From NCBI GenBank assembly GCA_038199755.1, contig JBBPYR010000065.1:1-6250 (forward strand): 6,250 nt of DNA, given 5' to 3'. The first letter of the stretch is position 1. Every line of letters starts with the position of its first letter. The notes under the pieces were generated by a model. The model did not search any database and had not been told where the DNA came from. It was given only the letters and a program-made list of their open reading frames with translations. A program made the position numbers and the translations under genes. Source of the stretch: JBBPYR01 sp038199755. Lineage in GTDB: Bacteria > Chloroflexota > Ktedonobacteria > Ktedonobacterales > Ktedonobacteraceae. Below, piece by piece: positions 1 to 5,097 of the stretch.

Positions 1-126
1 ATACAAGAAGCTTTTGAAAAACTACAGGATACCGTCGAGCAGATACAAGAAGCTTTTGAAAAACTACAGGATACCGTCGAGCAGATACAAGAAGCTTTTG
101 AAAAACTACAGGATACCGTCGAGCAG
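1..126 (+). repeat. 42-bp tandem repeat, three identical copies
   Basis: Units at 1-42, 43-84 and 85-126 are identical base for base; the first 9 bases of a further unit follow at 127-135 before the sequence diverges. The unit encodes 14 residues, two heptads, so gain or loss of a unit keeps both frame and coiled-coil register. The array touches the window edge, so the true copy number is unknown. Absence of even synonymous differences points to recent expansion or ongoing homogenisation. Confidence 0.95.
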
Positions 127-438
127 ATACAAGAAAACACCAAAAAATCTCAAGAGCAAAACGGAAAGATATTCGACGTTCTCAACACTCATAACATCTT
201 TACCAATGAACGATTAGGAAACATTCAAAATCAACTCACTGAACTGGACGGCAAAACTGTAGGGCTACAAACCGAAATGCGCCAACGTTTCAACGAACAA
301 GACATCAAAACTGTAGGGCTACAAACCGAAATGCACCAACGTTTCAACGAACAAGACGCCAAAATTGTAGGGCTACAAATCACACAAGCAGAACATACAA
401 CACTACTTAAACAGATACTCGCACGCCTACCAGAGTAA
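1..438 (+). CDS. 3' end of a repeat-built coiled-coil protein (partial, 5' end outside window)
   Basis: Frame 1 is open from the first base to the TAA at 436-438, giving 145 residues with no start inside the window. Residues 1-42 are three identical 14-residue units (IQEAFEKLQDTVEQ). Placing I and L at d and F and V at a gives an unbroken heptad pattern, so a left-handed coiled coil is expected. Residues 43-82 are polar and rich in N, Q and K. Residues 83-126 hold a second repeat of 18 residues (D-x-K-T-V-G-L-Q-T-E-M-x-Q-R-F-N-E-Q), two full copies and a third that stops after VGLQ. The protein ends QILARLPE. No enzyme motif, signal peptide or membrane segment is visible, and I do not recognise the family. 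Hand counts of three 60-base blocks give 33-37% G+C, well below the downstream genes, which may mean a different origin. Structural, scaffold or fibre-like roles are all possible. The reading frame is secure; the function is unknown. Confidence 0.8.
   Translation: MQEAFEKLQDTVEQIQEAFEKLQDTVEQIQEAFEKLQDTVEQIQENTKKSQEQNGKIFDVLNTHNIFTNERLGNIQNQLTELDGKTVGLQTEMRQRFNEQDIKTVGLQTEMHQRFNEQDAKIVGLQITQAEHTTLLKQILARLPE
247..378 (+). repeat. 54-bp tandem repeat, about 2.3 copies
   Basis: Units at 247-300 and 301-354 differ at only a few bases (GGC/ATC in codon 2, CGC/CAC in codon 12). A third copy from 355 is recognisable to about 378 and then diverges. The unit encodes 18 residues, which is five turns of an alpha helix, so it again looks like a helical-rod repeat. 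It is unrelated to the 42-bp unit upstream in the same gene. Confidence 0.9.
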
Positions 439-566
439 ACCATAAACAAAAGGCCAAAATCTAACAGCGCAAAAGACAGCAGAAGCGATAAATTAAGAGA
501 GTCATCAATAGACAGTATTAAACAAAAATACATGATCTTCCGCTCAACATTCCCAGGAGGTAGGGG

Positions 567-596
567 TAGACAAAGCCCCCCTTTAGGCCCTATACT
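567..596 (+). promoter_or_regulatory. Candidate sigma-70-type promoter for the zinc-ribbon gene
   Basis: TAGACA at 567-572 (5 of 6 to TTGACA) and TATACT at 591-596 (5 of 6 to TATAAT) are separated by 18 bases. Transcription would begin near 603 and give a leader of about 60 nt before the ATG at 663. The -35 lies inside a possible GGGG/CCCC stem (563-566 with 576-579). This is pattern matching only. The rest of spacer 439-662 is AT-rich to about 540 and holds no other feature I can support. Confidence 0.45.
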
Positions 597-614
597 AAAA
601 GAGCATTCCGACGC

Positions 615-640
615 AGTGACACGAAGTCACTATCTTTTTT
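615..640 (+). terminator. Rho-independent terminator-like hairpin in the leader of the zinc-ribbon gene
   Basis: AGTGAC (615-620) pairs with GTCACT (626-631) across a 5-nt loop, followed by ATC and six T (635-640). It could end transcription of the coiled-coil gene, whose stop is 176 nt upstream. It also lies downstream of the promoter candidate at 567-596 and only 22 nt before the ATG at 663, so it may act as an attenuator. The stem is short (6 bp), so its efficiency is uncertain. Confidence 0.5.
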
Positions 641-662
641 AGTGGGTACAGGGAGTTCGCGC

Positions 663-2045
663 ATGAGCAAGATAAAGATGCGCTGCAACACCTGCGGCAA
701 GTGGTTTCAGTCGGCTAATGCTAAAGAACTCACTTGCCCTGAATGTATGCAGAAAGCCAGAAAAGAGAAGGCCGCGGCAAAGAACGCGCCTCCAACAGCC
801 AACACACCAGCTGGTGGGACCGTTCCGCGACCAATCGTTCCTCCACCACCACCTAAGCCAAAAGCGGTGCAGGGTGGTACCAATCACTGGCTCGACACTG
901 TCAGTGATGTCAAGATAGGCCAACCAGATCAACCTCGTCCAAAGCCAGTCATACCCCCTACCCCGCGTGAACCACGCGCAGAGGGAGACCGCCGCGATGG
1001 AAATCTCCAGGGGAGCCCTGGTCCAGGGAACTATCGTGACCGTGACCAGCGCGGCCCTAACACTCGCGAAGGTGGCAACCGTGGACCCGGCGGTGCTGGC
1101 AACAATCGTGATAATGACTATCACGGACCCGCTGCCTACCGCGTAAACGGAACCGCAGGCTTATCTGGCACGCTTGGGCAACGTCCGCGCCAGCCGATGG
1201 AAGGTACACCACCACGGGGACCTCGCCCAGAGGGGCGCGATGGCCGTTATGATAAACCGCGTCCCGGCGGGGGAGGCAAGCCCGGCGGCTATAAAGCAAA
1301 GACACAGACTCCGAAGCCACCCGCTCCGCCAAAGCCGAAAAAGGAAAAGACGCCACCACCAGAGCCATTTAAACCCACAGACGAACAGATTAAACAGGTG
1401 GAGGAGCGTTACACAGAACTGGCTACCCCCACAGAATTTGATGGCATTCGCACACAAATTGCGAAAGAGCTAAGCATTCCCAAAACGGCAGTCAAAAAGA
1501 TTGTGAAAGACTTCCGTGATCGCCAGCAGATTCCTAGTTGGTGGGAACTGCAAACATATAAGGGCAGCGAAGAAGAGTTGGCACGCATCAAAGCAGCTTA
1601 CGAGCCGCTCATCGCAACCCCTGAAGTTGGCGTTCACAAAAAGATTGCAGAGCAACTGGAACTCAAACCGGGTGTAGTCTATCAGGCAATCAAGCTGATT
1701 CGCCTTGAGTTGCAACTGCCACAATACAATGACCCCGCCATCCATGGATTACCACCGAACAAAAAACCAACGGAGGCAACTCCTGAGCCAGAAGGAGCTG
1801 CTAGCGAGGTGGTACCATCGGCAGAGTCGCCAGAACCAGTCGACGAAGTAGCACACATGGCTGAGGTTGCAGAACCTGCGCAAGCACCACAGCCAGCAGT
1901 TGAGGTTGCAGAGTCTGCGCAAGCACCACAGCCAACCGCCGCAGTGGTAGAACCTGCGCAAGCCCCAGAACCAGCAGACGAAGTAATTCAAACTGAAGAA
2001 AAGGTCGCCACTCCCGTTGGCGTGGAGGCCGATACAAAAGAATAG
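663..2045 (+). CDS. Zinc-ribbon protein with disordered basic linker, twin HTH-like repeats and acidic tail
   Basis: 460 residues from the ATG at 663, chosen because AGGGAG (650-655) sits 7 nt upstream; an in-frame GTG at 642 overlaps the leader hairpin region and lacks a comparable site. Residues 8-28 form a zinc ribbon (C8-x2-C11 and C25-x2-C28). Residues about 40-235 are low-complexity, rich in P, G, R and K, with RG/GG patches like those of RNA-binding disordered regions. Residues 239-295 and 302-357 are two copies of one unit: an entry helix with a Tyr, a TP turn, then IA-x2-L followed by a V-x2-(I/A) recognition-like helix; this resembles a helix-turn-helix. Residues 358-460 are acidic and Pro/Ala-rich, with a 13-residue repeat. 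There is no catalytic motif, signal peptide or membrane segment, so it is probably cytoplasmic. A DNA- or RNA-binding role is inferred from architecture. I do not recognise a named family. Confidence 0.85.
   Translation: MSKIKMRCNTCGKWFQSANAKELTCPECMQKARKEKAAAKNAPPTANTPAGGTVPRPIVPPPPPKPKAVQGGTNHWLDTVSDVKIGQPDQPRPKPVIPPTPREPRAEGDRRDGNLQGSPGPGNYRDRDQRGPNTREGGNRGPGGAGNNRDNDYHGPAAYRVNGTAGLSGTLGQRPRQPMEGTPPRGPRPEGRDGRYDKPRPGGGGKPGGYKAKTQTPKPPAPPKPKKEKTPPPEPFKPTDEQIKQVEERYTELATPTEFDGIRTQIAKELSIPKTAVKKIVKDFRDRQQIPSWWELQTYKGSEEELARIKAAYEPLIATPEVGVHKKIAEQLELKPGVVYQAIKLIRLELQLPQYNDPAIHGLPPNKKPTEATPEPEGAASEVVPSAESPEPVDEVAHMAEVAEPAQAPQPAVEVAESAQAPQPTAAVVEPAQAPEPADEVIQTEEKVATPVGVEADTKE
1863..1979 (+). repeat. 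39-bp tandem repeat in the acidic tail, three copies
   Basis: Units at 1863-1901, 1902-1940 and 1941-1979 encode 13-residue copies of the type E-V-A-E-P-A-Q-A-P-Q-P-x-x. The first two are very similar in DNA and the third has drifted (AVVEPAQAPEPAD). The unit is in frame and low-complexity, so length variation between strains would be tolerated. Confidence 0.85.
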
Positions 2046-2063
2046 TTATACACCCAATTTTCA

Positions 2064-2109
2064 ACAGCAGAAAGCACGGCGGGGAAATACTTGCCGTGCT
2101 TTCTGCTGT
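2064..2109 (+). terminator. 17-bp perfect inverted repeat after the zinc-ribbon gene
   Basis: The arms at 2064-2080 and 2093-2109 are perfectly complementary over 17 bp (core AAAGCACGGC / GCCGTGCTTT) with a 12-nt loop. It begins 18 nt after the stop codon. No U-run follows directly; the nearest is T6 at 2127-2132. It may stop or stabilise the transcript, or act with the mini-hairpin next to it. Confidence 0.7.
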
Positions 2110-2113
2110 ACAT

Positions 2114-2132
2114 TGCGCTGGGCGTGTTTTTT
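2114..2132 (+). terminator. Mini-hairpin plus T6, possible actual terminator
   Basis: TGCGC (2114-2118) can pair with GCGTG (2122-2126) through a 3-nt loop, using two G-U pairs, and is followed at once by six T (2127-2132). The stem is weak alone, but it sits just after the 17-bp hairpin, so the two together make a reasonable tandem stop between the zinc-ribbon and HIT genes. Confidence 0.4.
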
Positions 2133-2150
2133 AGCTATCAGTACCACGTT

Positions 2151-2182
2151 TTGCTCCCAGATCGCGTATAGTGTGCTACAAT
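2151..2182 (+). promoter_or_regulatory. Candidate extended -10 promoter for the HIT-glycosyltransferase run
   Basis: TGCTACAAT (2174-2182) fits an extended -10 element, TGN followed by TACAAT (5 of 6). A poor -35, TTGCTC, lies at 2151-2156 with a 20-nt spacer that is longer than ideal, but extended -10 promoters depend less on the -35. Start would be near 2189, giving a leader of about 70 nt. Confidence 0.4.
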
Positions 2183-2242
2183 AAATGGCACATTTGGTAG
2201 GGCGATGTTTAACCATGTCCGCATCCATAAAATTGTGCATTC

Positions 2243-2256
2243 AGGGGAGAGGAGAG
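2243..2256 (+). promoter_or_regulatory. Strong purine-rich ribosome binding site of the HIT gene
   Basis: AGGGGAGAGGAGAG runs just before AAAA and the ATG at 2261. It contains two GGAG-type cores, the nearer at 2251-2254 with 6 nt to the start. This fixes the start codon and suggests efficient translation of the first gene of the run. Confidence 0.75.
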
Positions 2257-2260
2257 AAAA

Positions 2261-2620
2261 ATGACAACCGATCCAAATTGTTTATTTTGCAACATTATCG
2301 CAGGCCGGATACCGAGCGCACTTGTCTATCAAGACGATCAGGTTTTCGCCTTTCGTGATATTCATCCCCAGGCCAAGCAACACATTTTGCTGCTGCCACG
2401 CCAGCATATTGTTTCGATGACCGAACTGAGTCATGAAGATGGCCCGCTACTGGCATATATCTATGAAACAGCGTTGAAGATTGCGCAGGAGCAAGGTATT
2501 GAGCAGTCAGGCTATAGGGTAGTGACCAACGTTGGCCCCAACTCAGGACAAACCGTATTTCATCTCCACTTTCATATCTTAGGTGGCGAACAATTGGGCC
2601 TGTTTGGAGCAGCCCATTAA
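2261..2620 (+). CDS. HIT-family (HinT-type) nucleoside phosphoramidase/hydrolase
   Basis: 119 residues, the usual full length for bacterial HinT-type proteins. The histidine triad is H101-L-H103-F-H105-I-L inside QTVFHLHFHILGG; H103, the middle histidine, matches the nucleophile of this family. The N-terminus carries C7-x2-C10 followed by IIAGRIPS, and FRDIHPQAKQH comes at 31-41, both typical of the group. The Cys pair with H49 and H101 may bind zinc, as in some bacterial HIT proteins. N90 and S95 fit the nucleotide-phosphate pocket. The C-terminus is GLFGAAH and lacks the Trp-Pro-Pro end of animal HINT1. The family hydrolyses AMP-lysine, AMP-phosphoramidates and related adducts in the cytoplasm; the physiological substrate is usually unknown. 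It precedes the first glycosyltransferase by 8 nt, so co-transcription is likely, though a functional link to glycan synthesis is only an inference. Confidence 0.95.
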   Translation: MTTDPNCLFCNIIAGRIPSALVYQDDQVFAFRDIHPQAKQHILLLPRQHIVSMTELSHEDGPLLAYIYETALKIAQEQGIEQSGYRVVTNVGPNSGQTVFHLHFHILGGEQLGLFGAAH

Positions 2621-2628
2621 AGGTTATT

Positions 2629-3792
2629 ATGATGCGTATTGCAATTGATTATACCGCTGGCATCCGTCAACAGGCGGGCATTGGAACCTATGCCCGCAAT
2701 CTGGTGGCGGCAATGCTAGCTCAAGATACTACCAATCAGTACACCCTGCTCACGAGTGGGCGAGCAGTTGATGAGCATCCTTTCCCTACAGCAGAGAACG
2801 TGGTGGGGCGTAGCGTGTTCGTACCCGACCGCTACCTCAATGTGCTCTGGTATCGCTGGCGCATGCCAGTGCCGCCGCCAGCACTGTTCACAGGGAACGC
2901 CCATCTCTATCATGGCCTCGATTTCGTCTTGCCGCCACTCACGCGCAAGCTACGCAAAGTCGTCACGGTGTATGATCTCGCCTTTCTTGAACATCCAGAA
3001 TATGCCGTTCCGTCGCTGGCAGACTATCTGAAAAAGGTCGTGCCACAGGCGGTTGCCTCCGCGGATGTCGTCGCGACCATATCGCACGAGGTCAGCCGCA
3101 CGCTGATCGAGCATTTCAACACGCCGCCAGAGAAGCTCACGGTTATCCCCTGCGGGGTCGAGTCCTATTTCCGCCGTATCACTGACCCCATTTTGCTGGG
3201 TGCAACACGCAATAAGTTTGGCTTGCAGCACCCTTTAGTACTAGGGGTTGGTACACAAGAACCCCGTAAGAACCATATTGGCCTCATAAAAGCGTTTTAT
3301 AAAACACAACAGCAAAAAAACGCACCCGCAATGCTCGCCATTGCAGGAGGCAAAGGGTGGCTATACGAAGAAACACAAAATCTGGTGCGCGAACTAAAAC
3401 TGGAGGACAAGGTGCGCTTCCTGGGGCGCGTCACCGATCTGGAGCTTGTGACGCTGTATAGCTTGGCCGACGCCTTCGCTTTCCCTTCATTCTTTGAGGG
3501 TTTCGGCATTCCACTGATCGAGGCCATGGCCTGTGGTGCGCCGGTGATCACGTCAAGCGTCTCTTCCCTGCCAGAGGTTGCCGGTGACGCTGCCATTCTG
3601 GTTGACCCGCACGATACCGATGCACTAGCGGACGCGATCTCGCGCATCATTGAGAGTGAAGCCCTGCAAAAAGAGCTGCGACAGAAGGGGTTTGAGCGCG
3701 TCAAGCAGTACACATGGGCTAATTCAGCAAAAAAGATGCTCTCCGTCTATCAAAAGCTCTATAATGGTGAACACGATTTTTCCAATCAATAA
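2629..3792 (+). CDS. Glycosyltransferase, GT4-like GT-B fold (first of three)
   Basis: 387 residues, normal for a complete GT4 enzyme. The N-terminal acceptor domain starts RIAIDYTAGI and has the Gly-rich GIGTYARNL loop (17-25). VYDLAFLEHPEY (114-125) and SADVVATISHEVS (144-156) are typical of mannosyl-type GT4 members. The C-terminal donor domain has GVGTQEPRKN (206-215), where R213 and K214 are the expected phosphate contacts, and E290-GFGIPLI-E298, the E-x7-E motif. The family is retaining and uses nucleotide sugars; mannose is a guess. There is no membrane segment, so it acts in the cytoplasm or at the inner membrane face. AAGG (2620-2623) overlaps the HIT stop and serves ATG 2629, or ATG 2632 at 8 nt, which would drop one Met. 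The donor domain strongly resembles that of the next gene. The stretch 3241-3420 is somewhat AT-richer (about 47% by hand count) than its flanks. Confidence 0.93.
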   Translation: MMRIAIDYTAGIRQQAGIGTYARNLVAAMLAQDTTNQYTLLTSGRAVDEHPFPTAENVVGRSVFVPDRYLNVLWYRWRMPVPPPALFTGNAHLYHGLDFVLPPLTRKLRKVVTVYDLAFLEHPEYAVPSLADYLKKVVPQAVASADVVATISHEVSRTLIEHFNTPPEKLTVIPCGVESYFRRITDPILLGATRNKFGLQHPLVLGVGTQEPRKNHIGLIKAFYKTQQQKNAPAMLAIAGGKGWLYEETQNLVRELKLEDKVRFLGRVTDLELVTLYSLADAFAFPSFFEGFGIPLIEAMACGAPVITSSVSSLPEVAGDAAILVDPHDTDALADAISRIIESEALQKELRQKGFERVKQYTWANSAKKMLSVYQKLYNGEHDFSNQ

Positions 3793-3930
3793 GGAATTTC
3801 TCTATATTCAATCGGCTACGCTGCTGGCGCAGCTACGCTTCGCGTCAGCCATCTGCAAGGAATGTCTTTATATTCAGTCGGCTACGCTGCTGGCGCAGCT
3901 ACGCTTCGCGTCAGCCATCTGCAAGGAATG
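3791..3930 (+). repeat. 66-bp tandem repeat filling the junction of two glycosyltransferase genes
   Basis: Copies at 3791-3856 and 3857-3922 are followed by an 8-base third start (3923-3930). They differ at only three positions, all in the first 21 bases (8, 12 and 21); the last 45 bases are identical. Each unit begins AAGGAAT. The first overlaps the TAA stop of the upstream gene and the last supplies the ribosome site of the downstream gene. Each unit holds two small stems: GCTGC/GCAGC (3820-3824 with 3829-3833 in copy 1) and GCTACGC-TTC-GCGT(C)AGC (3832-3849) with one bulged C. These share bases 3832-3833, so in full form they compete. All three forward frames are stop-free across the units. 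Confidence 0.95.
3923..3927 (+). promoter_or_regulatory. Repeat-derived ribosome binding site of the second glycosyltransferase
   Basis: AAGGA at 3923-3927 lies 5 nt before the ATG at 3933 and is the first five bases of the truncated third repeat unit. The same AAGGA occurs at 3791 and 3857. A nearer ATG at 3928 reads only ATG-ATA-TGA, with its TGA overlapping the real start as ATGA. Confidence 0.7.
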
Positions 3931-3932
3931 AT

Positions 3933-5093
3933 ATGAAAATTGGTATTAATGCTTTATTCTTTCAAGATCCGGCCACGGGAAGTGGACAATATATGAGTCA
4001 CCTCCTCGCGGCCCTTGCTGAAATTGATCAAAAAAATGATTATATTTTGCTTGGAGCGCAACCGATAGAACTGGATAATCGGGGGCCGATCAACTTCCCT
4101 TATAAAGTAAAGTCTGTTCCTGGTTTCGCGTCAAATAACGAAAACATCGAGAAGGTGATGTGGGAACAGGTCACAGGGCCTGCGGCAGCACGTGAGGCAG
4201 GCGTTGATATCTTCCATATCCCCTACTTCGCGCCGCCCTTGCTGCCACGCACGCCGACCGTTGTCACCATTCATGATGTGATTCCGCTGCGCATGCCGTT
4301 GTATCAAGCGGGTGCGAAAGTCAAGGCATATGTGCAACTGGTTTCACGCGCCGCCCATAATGCCATAATGATTATTACCGTCTCGCAGCACGCGAAACAG
4401 GATATGGTCGATGCCCTCAAGCTGCCGGAGGAACGCATTCGTGTTATCTATGAAGCCGCTGGGGACGAATATCATCCCGTGACTGACGCGCAGGAATTGG
4501 CGGCGGCACGCGCCCGTTATGGCTTGGGGGAACGCTATGTGTTCTATCTGGGCGGACTTGACCAGCGTAAAAACGTTCCACAACTGGTACGCGCCTTTGC
4601 CCATGTCTATCGTCAGGTCAACGATCCCAAGCTACAACTGTTGATCGCGGGCAACCCCGATCAACGCAGCGGGGCACTCTTTCCCGATCCGCGTCCTATC
4701 GCCGCCGACCTGGGCATGACAGGGCAGATTATCTATCGCTTCATCGAGGAGAAGGATAAACCGGCCATCTATAGCGGGGCAAGTGCATTCGTCTTTCCTT
4801 CGCTCTACGAGGGTTTCGGCCTGACACCACTAGAGGCCATGAGTTGTGGTGCGCCCGTCGTGTGCTCGAATCGCACCTCGCTCCCAGAGGTTGTGGGTGA
4901 CGCCGCCATCAGCATCGATCCAGAAGATACCAAGGCCATGGTGGACGCCATCCGGCGCGTGCTGACAGACACAGAGCTGAGCGCGCAGTTGCGTGTGCGT
5001 TCACTGGCACGAGCCGCTCAATTTAGCTGGCAAAAGGCGGCCAGTGAGACGCTTGAAGTGTACGAAGACATGTATAGCCGAAGAAAGAAGTAG
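3933..5093 (+). CDS. Glycosyltransferase, GT4-like GT-B fold (second of three)
   Basis: 386 residues, complete. It starts MKIGINALFF, with the Gly-rich TGSGQYMSHLL loop (15-25). VTIHDVIPLR (111-120) and MIITVSQHAKQDM (146-158) match the first glycosyltransferase in place and type. The donor domain has YLGGLDQRKN (205-214), with R212 and K213 as expected phosphate contacts, and E293-GFGLTPL-E301 as the E-x7-E motif. The run APVVCSNRTSLPEVVGDAAI parallels APVITSSVSSLPEVAGDAAI upstream, supporting an old tandem duplication. A retaining transfer from a nucleotide sugar is expected; donor and acceptor are unknown. No start other than ATG 3933 is sensible: the frame is open back to 3771 but offers no ATG, GTG or TTG there. 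The gene begins 140 nt after its neighbour, unlike the tight spacing elsewhere, because of the 66-bp repeat. Confidence 0.93.
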   Translation: MKIGINALFFQDPATGSGQYMSHLLAALAEIDQKNDYILLGAQPIELDNRGPINFPYKVKSVPGFASNNENIEKVMWEQVTGPAAAREAGVDIFHIPYFAPPLLPRTPTVVTIHDVIPLRMPLYQAGAKVKAYVQLVSRAAHNAIMIITVSQHAKQDMVDALKLPEERIRVIYEAAGDEYHPVTDAQELAAARARYGLGERYVFYLGGLDQRKNVPQLVRAFAHVYRQVNDPKLQLLIAGNPDQRSGALFPDPRPIAADLGMTGQIIYRFIEEKDKPAIYSGASAFVFPSLYEGFGLTPLEAMSCGAPVVCSNRTSLPEVVGDAAISIDPEDTKAMVDAIRRVLTDTELSAQLRVRSLARAAQFSWQKAASETLEVYEDMYSRRKK

Positions 5094-5097
5094 CTTT

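Noticed and set aside
14..217. 67-residue + strand ORF in frame 2 (repeats of KNYRIPSSRYKKLL)
   Set aside because: It is an out-of-frame reading of the 42-bp array. Frame 1 is open over the whole of 1-438 and gives a regular heptad coiled coil; this ORF only looks repetitive because the DNA is.
1..378. CRISPR array
   Set aside because: The repeats are directly contiguous, in frame and without unique spacers; they are coding tandem repeats.
231..533. 100-residue minus-strand ORF
   Set aside because: It is antisense to the 54-bp repeat region, with a Cys/Ser-rich composition that mirrors the + strand repeat and no supporting ribosome site.
555..561. Perfect Shine-Dalgarno-like AGGAGGT in the spacer
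   Set aside because: No ATG, GTG or TTG follows at a usable distance, so it does not mark a gene. It lies just upstream of the promoter candidate and is probably chance.
642..662. GTG at 642 as start of the zinc-ribbon gene
   Set aside because: ATG 663 has AGGGAG 7 nt upstream, and the GTG falls at the end of the hairpin/U-run region without a good ribosome site.
639..1124. Long minus-strand ORFs opposite the zinc-ribbon gene (also 1057-1368, 1161-1457, 1470-1745, 1801-2064)
   Set aside because: They are shadows of a Pro/Gly/Arg-rich gene of biased composition. They are W/R/L-rich with no recognisable domain, while the + strand gene has a zinc ribbon, a ribosome site and internal repeats.
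3241..3420. AT-richer patch within the first glycosyltransferase, possibly a recombined segment
   Set aside because: By hand count it is about 47% G+C against about 55-58% in flanking blocks. The protein stays a normal GT4 across it, so the dip is too small to claim transfer.
4993..5097. 35-residue N-terminal extension of the third glycosyltransferase
   Set aside because: It overlaps the coding end of the previous gene in another frame, and the typical GT4 start MRVLMISKALV begins at 5098.
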